Source of the DNA: Blastococcus sp. TF02A-35
GTDB taxonomy: Bacteria > Actinomycetota > Actinomycetes > Mycobacteriales > Geodermatophilaceae
DNA: 64,000 nt
Direction: 5' to 3'
Assembly: GCF_004571075.1 (NCBI RefSeq)
Contig: NZ_SPQP01000009.1
Location: 62,001-126,000, forward strand
This document shows positions 53,344-63,737 of this stretch, in pieces (positions within the stretch are counted from its first letter, which is position 1; each line of letters begins with the position of its first letter). A program made the position numbers and the translations under genes. The notes below the pieces were generated by a model. It was given only the letters and a program-made list of their open reading frames with translations, was not told the DNA's origin and made no database searches.

Positions 53344-55005
53344 GTGACACCGGAGCAGCTGCAGGACGTCGTTCGTACCGCCGTGGGCGCGGTCGTCGAG
53401 CGAGGCGCGCTGCCCGTCGAGGTACCCGCCGAGGTCCTGATCGAGCGACCGCGCAACCCGGAGCACGGCGACTACGCCACCAACATCGCGCTGCGCCTGG
53501 CCAAGCCGGCCGGTCGCCCGCCGCGCGAGGTGGCCCAGCTGCTGGCCGAGGAGCTGGGTGCCCACGAAGGCATCGCGACCGTCGACATCGCCGGGCCGGG
53601 CTTCCTCAACATCACCCTCGCCCAGGGGGCGCTCGGCCGGATCGCCGTCGACGCGGTGACCGCGGGGGAGGCCTACGGCCGCACCGGCACACTGGCCGGG
53701 CAGAAGCTGAACCTGGAGTTCGTCTCGGCCAACCCGACCGGCCCGGTGCACATCGGTGGCGGCCGGTGGGCCGCCGTCGGTGACTCGATCGGCCGGCTGC
53801 TGGAGGCCAGCGGCGCCGACGTCACCCGCGAGTACTACATCAACGACGCCGGTGCCCAGATCGACCGGTTCGCCCGCAGCCTGCAGGCCGCCGCGCAGGG
53901 CCGCCCGGTGCCGGAGGACGGCTACGGCGGCGACTACATCGCCGACATCGCGGCCGCGGTCGTCACCGAGGTGCCCGACGCGCTCGAGCGGGACGGCGTG
54001 GCCCAGGTGCAGGTCTTCCGCGAGCGCGGTGTCGCGCTGATGCTGGCCGACATCCGCCGGTCGATGGAGTCCTTCGGCGTGGACTTCGACGTGTGGTTCA
54101 GCGAGAAGTCGCTGTACGAGAAGGGCGCGGTGGAGCAGGCCGTGGCCCGCCTGCGGGAGCAGGGGCACGTGTACGAGGCCGACGGCGCCGTGTGGCTGCG
54201 CACCACGGACTTCGGGGACGACAAGGACCGCGTCCTGATCAAGGCCGACGGCGAGACCACCTACTTCGCCTCCGACTGCGCCTACTACCTCGACAAGCGC
54301 GCCCGTGGCTTCGACCGGGCGGTCATCATGCTCGGCGCCGACCACTCCGGGTACGTCGGGCGGTACAAGGCCCTGGTCGCCGCGGCCGGTGACGAGCCGG
54401 CGCGGAACCTGGAGATCCTGCTGGGCCAGCTGGTCAACCTCATGCGCAACGGGGAGCCGGTGCGGATGAGCAAGCGCGCCGGCACGATCGTGGTCGTCGA
54501 GGACCTGGTCGAGGCCATCGGCGTCGACGCGGCCCGGTACGTGCTCGCCCGCGCCTCGGTCGACCAGCAGATCGACATCGACGTCGAGCTGTGGAGCCGC
54601 AGGACCAACGACAACCCGGTCTTCTACGTCCAGTACGCCCACGCCCGCATCTGCTCGGTGCTGCGCAACGCCGCCGACCTCGGCATCGCGCTGGGCGAGG
54701 CCGGCGACGTCGACGCCGCCCAGCTGACCCACGAGCGGGAGAACGACCTGCTGCGGGCGCTCGGCGAGTTCCCCCGGGTGGTGACGTCGGCCGCGGAGCT
54801 ACGGGCGCCGCACCGGGTGGCCCGCTACCTCGAGGAGCTGGCCGGCACCTACCACCGGTTCTACGACGCCTGCCGCGTGCTGCCGCGCGGTGACGACGAG
54901 GCGACGTCGCTGACCACGGCCCGGCTGTGGCTGTGCGCGGCGACGGCGGTCGTGCTGCGCAACGGCCTGGGCCTGCTGGGCGTCTCCGCCCCGGAGCGGA
55001 TGTGA
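53344..55005 (+). CDS. argS: Arginine-tRNA ligase
   Basis: 553 residues. Class I synthetase: N-terminal Add1 domain ([20 protein letters not shown]), HIGH-type motif [20 protein letters not shown], the Arg-binding [22 protein letters not shown]-like [20 protein letters not shown] and DALR anticodon domain ([20 protein letters not shown] to the end). Its stop overlaps the lysA start (GTGA). Confidence 0.96.
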   Translation: MTPEQLQDVVRTAVGAVVERGALPVEVPAEVLIERPRNPEHGDYATNIALRLAKPAGRPPREVAQLLAEELGAHEGIATVDIAGPGFLNITLAQGALGRIAVDAVTAGEAYGRTGTLAGQKLNLEFVSANPTGPVHIGGGRWAAVGDSIGRLLEASGADVTREYYINDAGAQIDRFARSLQAAAQGRPVPEDGYGGDYIADIAAAVVTEVPDALERDGVAQVQVFRERGVALMLADIRRSMESFGVDFDVWFSEKSLYEKGAVEQAVARLREQGHVYEADGAVWLRTTDFGDDKDRVLIKADGETTYFASDCAYYLDKRARGFDRAVIMLGADHSGYVGRYKALVAAAGDEPARNLEILLGQLVNLMRNGEPVRMSKRAGTIVVVEDLVEAIGVDAARYVLARASVDQQIDIDVELWSRRTNDNPVFYVQYAHARICSVLRNAADLGIALGEAGDVDAAQLTHERENDLLRALGEFPRVVTSAAELRAPHRVARYLEELAGTYHRFYDACRVLPRGDDEATSLTTARLWLCAATAVVLRNGLGLLGVSAPERM

Positions 55006-56495
55006 GGGCGCACCCCGCGGGGCCCCTCCACGGGAACATCAGCCCGCCGTCGGCCGCCGGCGCCCCGCCCGCCGAGCTCGGCGTCCTGGACCCGCAGGTC
55101 TGGCCGCGGTCGGCCGAGCGGGTCGACGGCGAGCTGCACCTGGGCGGCCGCCCGGTGACCGAGCTGGCGCGGGAGCACGGCACCCCGCTGTTCGTCCTCG
55201 ACGAGGGCGACTTCCGCGGCCGGGCCGCGGAGTTCGCGCAGGCCTTCGACGGCGCCGACGTGCACTACGCGTCCAAGGCGTTCCTCTGCGGCCAGGTCGC
55301 CCGCTGGATCGCCGACGACGGCCTGCACCTCGACGCGTGCAGCGGCAACGAGCTGGCCCTGGCGCTGGCCGCCGGCTTCCCCGCCGAGCGGATCGCCCTG
55401 CACGGCAACAACAAGTCCCTGGTCGAGCTGCAGCTGGCCGTCGACTCCGGCATCGGGCACGTCGTCCTCGACTCCTTCGACGAGATCGACCGGCTGGTCC
55501 CGCTGGCCGCCGCCCGCGTGGCCGCCGGTGGTACCCCGGTGCCGGTGCTCATCCGCGCCACGGTGGGCATCGAGGCGCACACCCACGAGTTCATCGCCAC
55601 GGCGCACGAGGACCAGAAGTTCGGCTTCTCCCTCGCCACCGGCGACGCCCTGGAGGCGGCCCGCCGCGTGGGGGAGGAGCCGGCCCTGCACCTCGCCGGG
55701 TTCCACAGCCACATCGGCTCGCAGATCTTCGACACCGCGGGCTTCGAGGCGGCGGCGCACCGCGTCGTCGGCCTGATGGGCGCGGTCCGCGACACGACCG
55801 GGCAGGTGCTGGAGGAGCTCAACCTCGGCGGCGGCTTCGGCATCGCCTACCTCCCCGACGACGACCCGGTCAGCCCCGCCGACGTCGCGGGGAAGCTGCG
55901 CTCGGTCGTCGCCGCCGAGTGCGCGGAGCTGGGGCTGCCCGTGCCGCGGCTGGCGGTCGAGCCGGGCCGGGCCATCGCCGGCCCCGGCACCGTCACCCTC
56001 TACGAGATCGGCACCATCAAGCCGGTCCGTCTGGGGGCCTCCGGTGCGCCGGGCACCCCGCTGGTCCGCAACTACGTGTCGGTCGACGGCGGGATGAGCG
56101 ACAACATCCGCACCGCCCTCTACGACGCCGCGTACACGTGCGTGCTGGCCAACCGCACGTCCGACGCCCCGCCGGCCCTGTGCCGCGTCGTGGGGAAGCA
56201 CTGCGAGAGCGGCGACATCCTGGTCCGGGACCTGTGGCTGCCCTCCGACGTCGCGCCCGGCGACCTGCTCGCCGTCGCCGCGACCGGCGCCTACTGCTGG
56301 TCGATGGCGAGCAACTACAACTACCTGCTCAAGCCGCCGGTCGTCGCCGTCCGGGACGGCGCCGCCACCGAGATCGTGCGCCGTCAGACACTGTCGGACG
56401 TGTTCGCCCTCGACGCCGTCCTCGCCGGTCAGCCGGCACCGTCGCCCGCGCCCTCCCAGCCGGCGCCGGAGCACTCCGGAGGAGCCCGCCCGTGA
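55002..56495 (+). CDS. lysA: Diaminopimelate decarboxylase
   Basis: 497 residues. Last step of lysine synthesis; PLP fold III. PLP lysine in [78 protein letters not shown] and [10 protein letters not shown] (active-site Cys/Glu). GTG start overlaps argS stop. Slightly longer N- and C-termini than the minimal family. Confidence 0.95.
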   Translation: MRAHPAGPLHGNISPPSAAGAPPAELGVLDPQVWPRSAERVDGELHLGGRPVTELAREHGTPLFVLDEGDFRGRAAEFAQAFDGADVHYASKAFLCGQVARWIADDGLHLDACSGNELALALAAGFPAERIALHGNNKSLVELQLAVDSGIGHVVLDSFDEIDRLVPLAAARVAAGGTPVPVLIRATVGIEAHTHEFIATAHEDQKFGFSLATGDALEAARRVGEEPALHLAGFHSHIGSQIFDTAGFEAAAHRVVGLMGAVRDTTGQVLEELNLGGGFGIAYLPDDDPVSPADVAGKLRSVVAAECAELGLPVPRLAVEPGRAIAGPGTVTLYEIGTIKPVRLGASGAPGTPLVRNYVSVDGGMSDNIRTALYDAAYTCVLANRTSDAPPALCRVVGKHCESGDILVRDLWLPSDVAPGDLLAVAATGAYCWSMASNYNYLLKPPVVAVRDGAATEIVRRQTLSDVFALDAVLAGQPAPSPAPSQPAPEHSGGARP

Positions 56496-57799
56496 ACGGT
56501 CCGCTCAAGGTCGCCCTGCTCGGCTGCGGCACGGTCGGCAGCGCCGTCCTCCGGCTGCTGCAGGACCAGTCCGGGGACCTCGCCGCCCGCATCGGCCGCC
56601 CCGTCGAGGTCGCCGGCGTCGCGGTCCGGCGCCCGCAGCACCACCCCGACGTGCCCGCCGGGCTGCTGACGACCGACGCGCACGCGCTGGTCACCCGGGA
56701 CGACGTCGACCTCGTCGTCGAGGTCATCGGCGGCATCGAGCCGGCCCGCTCGCTGATGCTCGCCGCCTTCGAGGCGGGCAAGTCGGTGGTCAGCGCGAAC
56801 AAGGCGCTGCTGGCCGAGGACGGCGTCGCGCTGCACGCCGCGGCCGCCAAGAACGGTGTCGACCTGTACTACGAGGCCGCGGTCGCCGGTGCGATCCCGA
56901 TCCTCCGGCCGCTGCGCGAGTCCCTCGCCGGCGACCAGCTCAGCCGCGTCGTCGGCATCGTCAATGGCACGACGAACTACATCCTGTCGCGGATGGCCGA
57001 GACCGGTGCCGGCTTCGGCGAGGCGCTCGCCGAGGCCACCGAGCTCGGGTACGCCGAGGCAGACCCGACCGCCGACGTCGACGGCTTCGACGCCGCCGCC
57101 AAGGCCGCGATCCTGGCGTCCCTGGCCTTCCACACGCCGGTGGCCGCCGCCGACGTGCACCGCGAGGGCATCTCCACCGTCACCGCCACCGACGTCGCCC
57201 GCGCCGCCGAGATCGGCTGCACCGTCAAGCTGCTGGCGATCTGCGAGCGGGTGACCGGGTCGCCCGACGCCGACGCGCCGTCGGACTCGGTCGCCGTCCG
57301 GGTGCACCCGGCCATGATCCCGACCAGCCACCCGCTCGCCTCGGTCAGCGGCGCGTTCAACGCCGTCTTCGTCGAGGCCGAGGCGGCCGGCCAGCTGATG
57401 TTCTACGGCCAGGGCGCCGGGGGAGAGCCCACGGCGTCCGCCGTCCTGGGCGACCTGGTGGCGGTGGCCCGCAACCGGCTGGCCGGTGCCGCCGGGCAGG
57501 GCCCGTCCGGCTACGCCGACCTGGCGGTCCGACCCATGGCCGAGACGCCGACGCGCTACCACGTCAGCCTCGACGTGGCGGACAAGCCGGGTGTGCTCGC
57601 CGCCGTCGCGCAGGAGTTCGCGCAGCACGGCGTGAGCATCTCCACGGTCCGCCAGACCGGGCGGGGGGACGCCGCGACGCTGGTCATCGTGACCCACAGC
57701 GCCCCCGACGCGGCGCTGTCGGCCACCATCAACGCCCTGCGGGAGATGCCCGCGGTCCGAGGCGTCACCAGCGTGCTGCGTGTGGAGGGTCTGTCATGA
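56492..57799 (+). CDS. hom: Homoserine dehydrogenase
   Basis: 435 residues. NAD(P) loop [20 protein letters not shown]; catalytic Asp/Lys part [41 protein letters not shown]-terminal ACT domain ([40 protein letters not shown]), the usual site for threonine feedback. GTG overlaps lysA stop. Confidence 0.95.
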   Translation: MNGPLKVALLGCGTVGSAVLRLLQDQSGDLAARIGRPVEVAGVAVRRPQHHPDVPAGLLTTDAHALVTRDDVDLVVEVIGGIEPARSLMLAAFEAGKSVVSANKALLAEDGVALHAAAAKNGVDLYYEAAVAGAIPILRPLRESLAGDQLSRVVGIVNGTTNYILSRMAETGAGFGEALAEATELGYAEADPTADVDGFDAAAKAAILASLAFHTPVAAADVHREGISTVTATDVARAAEIGCTVKLLAICERVTGSPDADAPSDSVAVRVHPAMIPTSHPLASVSGAFNAVFVEAEAAGQLMFYGQGAGGEPTASAVLGDLVAVARNRLAGAAGQGPSGYADLAVRPMAETPTRYHVSLDVADKPGVLAAVAQEFAQHGVSISTVRQTGRGDAATLVIVTHSAPDAALSATINALREMPAVRGVTSVLRVEGLS

Positions 57800-58884
57800 C
57801 GGTCTCGTCGGTCGTGTCCCCGGGGTGGCCGGGCCTCATCGAGGCCTACCGGTCCCGGCTGCCCGTCAGCGACAGCACGCCGGTGGTGACCCTCCACGAG
57901 GGCGCGACGCCGCTGGTGCACGCCCGGGAGCTCTCCCGGCGCACCGGGTGCGAGGTCTACCTGAAGGTCGAGGGGGCCAACCCGACCGGCTCCTTCAAGG
58001 ACCGGGGCATGACCATGGCCATCACCAAGGCCGTGGAGGAGGGCGCGAAGGCGGTCATCTGCGCCTCCACCGGCAACACCAGCGCGAGCGCCGCGGCCTA
58101 CGCCGCCCGCGCCGGGATCACCTGCGCCGTCCTCGTGCCGCAGGGCAAGATCGCCATGGGCAAGCTGGCCCAGGCGCTGGTGCACGGGGCGCAGCTGCTG
58201 CAGGTCGAGGGCAACTTCGACGACTGCCTGGCGCTGGCCAGCAAGCTGGCGATCGACTACCCGGTCAGCCTGGTCAACAGCGTCAACCAGTACCGGATCG
58301 AGGGCCAGAAGACCGCCTCCTTCGAGGTCGTCGACGTCCTCGGCGACGCCCCCGACATCCACTGCCTCCCGGTCGGGAACGCCGGCAACATCACCGCCTA
58401 CTGGCAGGGCTACCGCGAGTACTGCAGCACGTCGGAGACACCCGGGCCCGCCTCGCGCACCCCGCGCATGTGGGGCTTCCAGGCCGCCGGTGCCGCGCCG
58501 ATCGTCAGCGGCCAGGTGGTGGAGAACCCGAGCACCATCGCCACGGCCATCCGCATCGGCAACCCCGCGTCCTGGACCAAGGCGCTGGCCGCCCGCGACG
58601 AGTCCGGCGGCCGCATCGACGCCGTCACCGACCGCGCGATCCTGTCGGCCTACCGCCTGCTCGCGCGCACCGAGGCGGTCTTCGTCGAGCCTGCCTCGGC
58701 GGCCTCGGTCGCGGGCCTGCTCCAGGTGGCCGACGCCGGCGAGCTCGAGCCCGGGCAGCGCGTCGTCTGCACCGTGACCGGCAACGGGCTCAAGGACCCG
58801 GAGTGGGCGATCTCCGGTGCGCCCGCGCCGCTGACCGTGCCGGTGGACGCCGCCGCGGCCGCCGCGCAGCTCGGCCTGCAGTGA
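57796..58884 (+). CDS. thrC: Threonine synthase
   Basis: 362 residues. PLP fold II: PLP Lys in [40 protein letters not shown], phosphate-binding [17 protein letters not shown] and C-terminal [20 protein letters not shown] overlaps hom stop by 4 bases. Confidence 0.95.
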   Translation: MTVSSVVSPGWPGLIEAYRSRLPVSDSTPVVTLHEGATPLVHARELSRRTGCEVYLKVEGANPTGSFKDRGMTMAITKAVEEGAKAVICASTGNTSASAAAYAARAGITCAVLVPQGKIAMGKLAQALVHGAQLLQVEGNFDDCLALASKLAIDYPVSLVNSVNQYRIEGQKTASFEVVDVLGDAPDIHCLPVGNAGNITAYWQGYREYCSTSETPGPASRTPRMWGFQAAGAAPIVSGQVVENPSTIATAIRIGNPASWTKALAARDESGGRIDAVTDRAILSAYRLLARTEAVFVEPASAASVAGLLQVADAGELEPGQRVVCTVTGNGLKDPEWAISGAPAPLTVPVDAAAAAAQLGLQ

Positions 58885-59792
58885 CGGCCCCCGTCGAGGT
58901 CCGGGTCCCCGCGACCAGCGCCAACCTCGGTCCGGCCTTCGACTGCGCCGGCCTGGCGCTGGCCCACCACGACGTCCTCGAGTTCGCGGTCCAGCCGTCG
59001 GGCCTGACCGTCGAGGTCAGCGGCCTGGGTGAGGGCGAGCTGCCGCGCGACGGCTCGCACCTGGTCGTCCGCGCGTTCCGGGCGGCGTGCGAGGAGCTGG
59101 GCTGGTCGCCGTCGGGCCTGCGGGTGAGCGCACGCAACGCGATCCCGCAGGGTCGGGGCATGGGCTCGTCCGCCGCCGCGGTGGTCGCGGGTGTGCTCGG
59201 CGCGTGGGCGCTCTGCCCCGAGGTCGAGGCCGTCGACCCGGACGCCGTGCTGCGGCTCACCACGGAGATGGAGGGCCACCCGGACAACGTCGCGGCCTGC
59301 CTCCGCGGCGGGCTGACGCTCTCCTGGACGTCGGGGGCCGGCGTCGGTGCCGACAGCCTCCGCGTGCACGACGACGTGCGCCCGGTGGTCCTGGTGCCGG
59401 ACGCGACGCTGTCGACCGAGCTCGCGCGGGGCCTGCTGCCCGACGTCGTCCCGCACGCCGACGCCGCCTTCAACGCCGGGCGGTCGGCGCTGCTCGTGCA
59501 CGCGCTCACGTCCGGCCGGCTGCTGATGGAGGCGACCGAGGACCGGCTCCACCAGCGCCAGCGGACCGCGGCCATGCCGGCGTCGCTGGCGCTGGTCGAC
59601 CGGCTGCGCGACGCCGGCCACGCCGCCGTCGTCTCCGGTGCCGGGCCGTCGGTCCTGGTGCTCGCGACCGGCGCCGGGCAGGTCGACGCGGTCGGCCGGC
59701 TCACCCCGGAGGGGTGGTCGGTGCTGCCGCTCGAGGTCGACCCCCTCGGGGCCCGGGTGTCCCGTGGGACGGCGGAGGTATCGTCTCGGTAA
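58881..59792 (+). CDS. thrB: Homoserine kinase
   Basis: 303 residues, GHMP kinase: [23 protein letters not shown] loop [20 protein letters not shown] and [22 protein letters not shown] overlaps the thrC stop. Last gene of the argS-thrB run. Confidence 0.95.
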   Translation: MTAPVEVRVPATSANLGPAFDCAGLALAHHDVLEFAVQPSGLTVEVSGLGEGELPRDGSHLVVRAFRAACEELGWSPSGLRVSARNAIPQGRGMGSSAAAVVAGVLGAWALCPEVEAVDPDAVLRLTTEMEGHPDNVAACLRGGLTLSWTSGAGVGADSLRVHDDVRPVVLVPDATLSTELARGLLPDVVPHADAAFNAGRSALLVHALTSGRLLMEATEDRLHQRQRTAAMPASLALVDRLRDAGHAAVVSGAGPSVLVLATGAGQVDAVGRLTPEGWSVLPLEVDPLGARVSRGTAEVSSR

Positions 59793-59819
59793 CGGGGAAC
59801 ACACTGGAAACCACCGGTG

Positions 59820-59848
59820 TTGTCCTGCTCGTGAGCTGCGATTAGGCT
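59820..59848 (+). promoter_or_regulatory. rho promoter with embedded inverted repeat
   Basis: -35 TTGTCC (59820-59825), 17 bases, -10 TAGGCT (59843-59848); start near 59855. The repeat CGTGAGC (59830-59836) / GCTCACG (59846-59852) spans the spacer and -10, so it could be an operator or an RNA-end hairpin of the thr operon. Confidence 0.6.
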
Positions 59849-59854
59849 CACGGC

Positions 59855-60037
59855 GTAGCCGCCCACTCGGGCGAGCCTCGCGCGGGGCCGAAGCGGTCGT
59901 TCGAACACCTTCGTCGCTGATCCGCCCCGCATCTTCTCCACCTGATCCGCGTGCGTTCCCGCCTCCGGCCGGAGCCACCCGGACCGGGGACCCCTGCGCC
60001 CACACGGCGCAGGTTCACCGCAGGGAAGGACCTGTAC
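59855..60037 (+). other. Long rho leader
   Basis: About 180 bases of 5' leader, C-rich at 59930-60000 (e.g. GCCCCGCATCTTCTCCACC). Rho in other bacteria limits its own synthesis through leader rut sites, so autoregulation is possible. GGAAGGA precedes the start. Confidence 0.4.
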
Positions 60038-62164
60038 GTGAGCGAAACCACCGACCTCGTCGAGAACGGCGCCTCCGACGCCGCCGTCGAGGGCACTGCC
60101 GCTTCTGGGACGGCGGGTCGCCCCCGCCGCCGCGGCAACGGGCTGGCCGGCATGCTGCTGCCCGAGCTCCAGCGCCTGGCCGCCGAGCTGGGCATCTCCG
60201 GCACCGGCCGGATGCGCAAGAGCGACCTCGTCGCCGCCATCTCCGCCCGCCAGGTCGGCGGCCCGGACGGTGGCGCACCGGCGCCACGCACCGAGACCGC
60301 CTCGACCGACGGCGCCGACACCGCGCGCGGCGTGGCCGCGACCTCCGCGCCGCTCGAGGCCCCGATCAGCGGGGGCGCCAACGGCGGCCCGCTGACCGGT
60401 GAGACCACCAGCGCCCCGACCCGCACCCGCCGTGGCGCCAGCCGCCCCGCGGGCTCGCCGACGGCCGAGGCGCGCACCGAGGCACCGGCCGCGGAGACCG
60501 TCGCCGAGGCTCCCGCCGGCACCGCGCCGGCCGAGACCGAGCGCGACGACGAGCAGCGCGACGGCGACCGCCCGCAGCGCAACCGCAACCGCAACCGCGG
60601 TGAGCGCGACGGCAACCGCGAGGGCGGCGACCGCGCCGAGCGCGGCAGCCGCGACGGGAACCGGGACGACCGCGAGCGCGGCAACCGGGACGGCGGCGAC
60701 CGCGCCGAGCGCGGCGGCCGCGACGGTGCGGGGCGTGACGGTGCGGGGCGTGACGGTGCCGGGCGTGACGGTGCGGGCCGTGACGGTGCCGGCCGTGACG
60801 GGAACCGCGGCCCCGACCGCGACCGCAACGAGCGCGGCGGACGCCCCGACAACCGCGCCGACGGCCGGACCGACGGCCGCAACGACCGGAACAACGGCCC
60901 GGCCGAGGACGAGGACGACGACTTCGAGGGCGGCCGCGGTCGCCGGGGTCGCCGCTACCGCGACCGCAACAAGCGCGGCACCGGGCGGGACCGCTTCGAC
61001 CAGGGCGAGCCGACCGTCAGCGAGGACGACGTCCTGCTGCCCGTCGCCGGCATCCTCGACGTGCTGGACAACTACGCGTTCGTCCGCACCTCGGGCTACC
61101 TGACCGGTCCCAACGACGTCTACGTCTCGCTGTCGCAGGTGCGCCGCTACGGCCTGCGCCGCGGTGACGCGATCACCGGCGCCGTCCGTCAGCCCCGCGA
61201 GGGCGAGCGCAAGGACAAGTACAACGCGCTGGTCCGCCTCGACACGGTCAACGGCCTGGACCCCGAGCAGGCCCGCAACCGGCCGGAGTTCACCAAGCTG
61301 ACCCCGCTCTACCCGCAGGACCGCCTGCGGCTGGAGACCGAGCCGCACCTGCTGACCACCCGGGTCATCGACCTGGTCATGCCGATCGGCAAGGGGCAGC
61401 GTGCCCTCATCGTGTCGCCGCCGAAGGCCGGCAAGACGATGGTGCTGCAGTCGCTGGCCAACGCCATCACGACGAACAACCCCGAGTGCCACCTCATGGT
61501 CGTGCTCGTCGACGAGCGGCCCGAAGAGGTCACCGACATGCAGCGCTCGGTGAAGGGCGAGGTCATCGCCTCGACCTTCGACCGGCCGCCGTCGGACCAC
61601 ACCACGGTCGCCGAGCTCTCCATCGAGCGGGCCAAGCGCCTGGTCGAGATGGGCCACGACGTCGTCGTCCTGCTGGACTCCATCACCCGCCTGGGCCGCG
61701 CCTACAACCTGGCGGCCCCCGCCAGCGGGCGCATCCTCTCCGGTGGTGTCGACTCCACGGCGCTGTACCCGCCCAAGCGCTTCCTCGGGGCCGCCCGCAA
61801 CATCGAGAACGGCGGCTCGCTGACGATCATCGCCTCGGCGCTGGTCGAGACCGGCTCCACGATGGACACGGTCATCTTCGAGGAGTTCAAGGGCACCGGT
61901 AACGCGGAGATCAAGCTGGACCGCCGCCTGGCGGACAAGCGGGTCTTCCCGGCCGTGGACGTGAACGCGTCGGGCACGCGCAAGGAGGAGATCCTCATGT
62001 CGCCCGACGAGCTCGCCATCGTCATCAAGCTGCGCCGGGTGCTCGCCGCGCTCGAGCCGCAGCAGGCGCTGGAGCTGCTGCTCGAGAAGCTGAAGAAGAC
62101 GCGCAACAACGTCGAGTTCCTCATGCAGATCCAGAAGACGACCCTCGGCCCGGGCGGCGACTGA
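60038..62164 (+). CDS. rho: Transcription termination factor Rho (extended)
   Basis: 708 residues versus about 420 in E. coli. N-terminal Rho_N ([20 protein letters not shown]), then a charged disordered insert of about 240 residues (roughly 90-325, Arg/Asp/Gly-rich, with a GRDGA pentamer repeat at 60719-60793). RNA-binding OB fold [20 protein letters not shown]; Walker [19 protein letters not shown]; Walker [23 protein letters not shown] loops [23 protein letters not shown] start with GGAAGGA. The insert is typical of high-GC actinobacteria. Confidence 0.95.
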   Translation: MSETTDLVENGASDAAVEGTAASGTAGRPRRRGNGLAGMLLPELQRLAAELGISGTGRMRKSDLVAAISARQVGGPDGGAPAPRTETASTDGADTARGVAATSAPLEAPISGGANGGPLTGETTSAPTRTRRGASRPAGSPTAEARTEAPAAETVAEAPAGTAPAETERDDEQRDGDRPQRNRNRNRGERDGNREGGDRAERGSRDGNRDDRERGNRDGGDRAERGGRDGAGRDGAGRDGAGRDGAGRDGAGRDGNRGPDRDRNERGGRPDNRADGRTDGRNDRNNGPAEDEDDDFEGGRGRRGRRYRDRNKRGTGRDRFDQGEPTVSEDDVLLPVAGILDVLDNYAFVRTSGYLTGPNDVYVSLSQVRRYGLRRGDAITGAVRQPREGERKDKYNALVRLDTVNGLDPEQARNRPEFTKLTPLYPQDRLRLETEPHLLTTRVIDLVMPIGKGQRALIVSPPKAGKTMVLQSLANAITTNNPECHLMVVLVDERPEEVTDMQRSVKGEVIASTFDRPPSDHTTVAELSIERAKRLVEMGHDVVVLLDSITRLGRAYNLAAPASGRILSGGVDSTALYPPKRFLGAARNIENGGSLTIIASALVETGSTMDTVIFEEFKGTGNAEIKLDRRLADKRVFPAVDVNASGTRKEEILMSPDELAIVIKLRRVLAALEPQQALELLLEKLKKTRNNVEFLMQIQKTTLGPGGD
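60719..60793 (+). repeat. Tandem 15-base repeat inside rho
   Basis: Five imperfect copies of cgtgacggtgcgggg, in frame, encoding (RDGAG)5, followed by a partial copy. Probably arose by slippage, so copy number may vary between strains. Confidence 0.85.
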
Positions 62165-62227
62165 CCCTCCCGCCGTCACGCGGGGCCCGGCCATCAGGGA
62201 TACTGGTCGACCGAGCCCCGCGGGCGC

Positions 62228-62249
62228 GGCCGGAAATAGCCGTCCGGCC
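62228..62249 (+). other. Hairpin in the rpmE leader
   Basis: GGCCGG (62228-62233) pairs with CCGGCC (62244-62249), loop AAATAGCCGT, 52 bases before the rpmE start. Actinobacterial L31 leader RNAs are known; this may be part of one. No clear promoter follows the TTGACA at 62257. Confidence 0.4.
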
Positions 62250-62300
62250 CCCGGCGTTGACAGCACCGAACGACACAGACTCCGCAGAAGAGGCGCAGCC

Positions 62301-62534
62301 ATGAAGCCCGACATCCACCCGGCCTACAACGTCACCACCGTGACCTGCGGCTGCGGCAACACCTTCACGACCCGCAGCACCAGCCCGACCGGTCAGCTGA
62401 CCGTCGAGACCTGCTCGGCCTGCCACCCCTTCTACACCGGCAAGCAGCGCATCCTCGACACCGGTGGCCGCGTCGCCCGCTTCGAGAAGCGGTTCGGCAA
62501 GCGCGCCGCCGGCACCTCGGCCGACGCCCAGTAG
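62301..62534 (+). CDS. rpmE: 50S ribosomal protein bL31 (zinc-binding form)
   Basis: 77 residues. [40 protein letters not shown]. The Cys set (CGC ... CSAC) makes the C+ zinc-binding form rather than the zinc-free paralogue. Located between rho and prfA as in most actinobacteria. A strong terminator follows. Confidence 0.95.
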   Translation: MKPDIHPAYNVTTVTCGCGNTFTTRSTSPTGQLTVETCSACHPFYTGKQRILDTGGRVARFEKRFGKRAAGTSADAQ

Positions 62535-62541
62535 CACCCTC

Positions 62542-62581
62542 GACGGCGCCCGTCCCACCTTCCGGTGGGGCGGGCGCCGTC
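62542..62581 (+). terminator. rpmE terminator
   Basis: An 18-bp stem (62542-62559 with 62564-62581, one G-T pair) closed by a TTCC loop, just after the rpmE stop. It probably ends most rho-rpmE transcripts before prfA. Confidence 0.8.
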
Positions 62582-62602
62582 GTCATGTCCGCACCCCTAA
62601 CC

Positions 62603-62626
62603 GGGCCAAAATGGCCATTTTGGCCC
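62603..62626. promoter_or_regulatory. Perfect 24-base palindrome upstream of prfA
   Basis: The half-site GGGCCAAAATGG is followed directly by its complement, 17 bases before the prfA GTG. Its AT-rich core is unlike the surroundings. No -10 box is clear. Could be an operator, a dispersed repeat or a hairpin in the leader; undetermined. Confidence 0.6.
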
Positions 62627-62642
62627 TCCTGTCGGAGGTCCC

Positions 62643-63725
62643 GTGAGCACGAGCACCGAGACGTCGGCGGCCGACCGGCTGGCCGGGCTGCTCGCCGAGC
62701 ACGCGCGGCTGGAGCAGGAGCTGGCCGACCCGGCGGTGCACGCCGACCAGTCGCGCGCCCGCCGCATGGCCCGGCGCTACGCCCAGCTCGCCCCGCTGGT
62801 GGAGACCGCCCGCGGCCTGGACCAGGCCCGCGACGACCTCAGCGCCGCCCGGGAGCTGGCCGCCGAGGACGCCTCCTTCGCCGCCGAGGCCACCGCCCTC
62901 GAGCAGCGCATCGAGGAGCTCACCGCCCGGCTGCGCGAGCAGCTCCTGCCCAAGGACCCCGACGACGACAAGGACGTCATCCTCGAGATCAAGGCGGGGG
63001 AGGGCGGCGCGGAGTCCGCGCTGTTCGCCGGCGACCTGCTGCGCATGTACCTGCGCTACGCCGAGCGCCGCGGCTGGGCCACCGAGGTGCTCGACGCCGT
63101 CGACGCCGAGCTGGGCGGCTACAAGGACGTCGCCGTCGCGATCAAGTCCCGCACGGACGAGGGCATCTGGTCGCGGCTGAAGTTCGAGGGTGGCGTCCAC
63201 CGCGTGCAGCGGGTCCCGGTCACCGAGTCGCAGGGCCGCATCCACACCTCCGCAGCCGGGGTCCTCGTGCTGCCGGAGGCCGAGGAGGTCGACGTCACCG
63301 TCGACCCGGGTGACCTGCGCATCGACGTCTTCCGGTCCTCGGGGCCGGGCGGCCAGAGCGTCAACACCACCGACTCCGCGGTCCGGATCACCCACCTGCC
63401 GTCCGGGATAGTCGTCAGCTCGCAGAACGAGAAGAGCCAGCTGCAGAACCGCGAGTCGGCGCTGCGCGTGCTGCGCTCCCGGCTGCTCGCCGCCGCCCGC
63501 GAGGAGGCCGCCGCCGCGGCCAGCGACCAGCGGCGCAGCCAGGTCCGCACCATGGACCGCAGCGAGCGGGTCCGGACCTACAACTTCCCCGAGAACCGGA
63601 TCGCCGACCACCGGGTGGGCTACAAGGCCCACAACCTCGACCAGGTCATCGACGGCGACCTCGACGCGGTCATCGACGCGCTCTCCGCCGCGCACACCGC
63701 CGAGCTGCTCGCGGCCGGCTCCTGA
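62643..63725 (+). CDS. prfA: Peptide chain release factor 1
   Basis: 360 residues. The stop-codon-reading PxT-type motif is [20 protein letters not shown] (PVT, where RF1 usually has PAT/PxT) and the catalytic GGQ is in [23 protein letters not shown] start with GGAGG upstream. Reads UAA/UAG. It is followed 12 bases later by prmC. Confidence 0.95.
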   Translation: MSTSTETSAADRLAGLLAEHARLEQELADPAVHADQSRARRMARRYAQLAPLVETARGLDQARDDLSAARELAAEDASFAAEATALEQRIEELTARLREQLLPKDPDDDKDVILEIKAGEGGAESALFAGDLLRMYLRYAERRGWATEVLDAVDAELGGYKDVAVAIKSRTDEGIWSRLKFEGGVHRVQRVPVTESQGRIHTSAAGVLVLPEAEEVDVTVDPGDLRIDVFRSSGPGGQSVNTTDSAVRITHLPSGIVVSSQNEKSQLQNRESALRVLRSRLLAAAREEAAAAASDQRRSQVRTMDRSERVRTYNFPENRIADHRVGYKAHNLDQVIDGDLDAVIDALSAAHTAELLAAGS

Positions 63726-63737
63726 GGGCGGGCCGCG

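Noticed and set aside
60719-60793. Tandem repeat as a possible CRISPR or VNTR outside a gene
   Set aside because: Units are 15 bases, contiguous and in frame inside rho; no spacers.
58790-62314. Very long open frame on the - strand opposite rho and thrB
   Set aside because: It is an artefact of GC-rich codon use in rho; no motifs, no ribosome site, and rho is certain.
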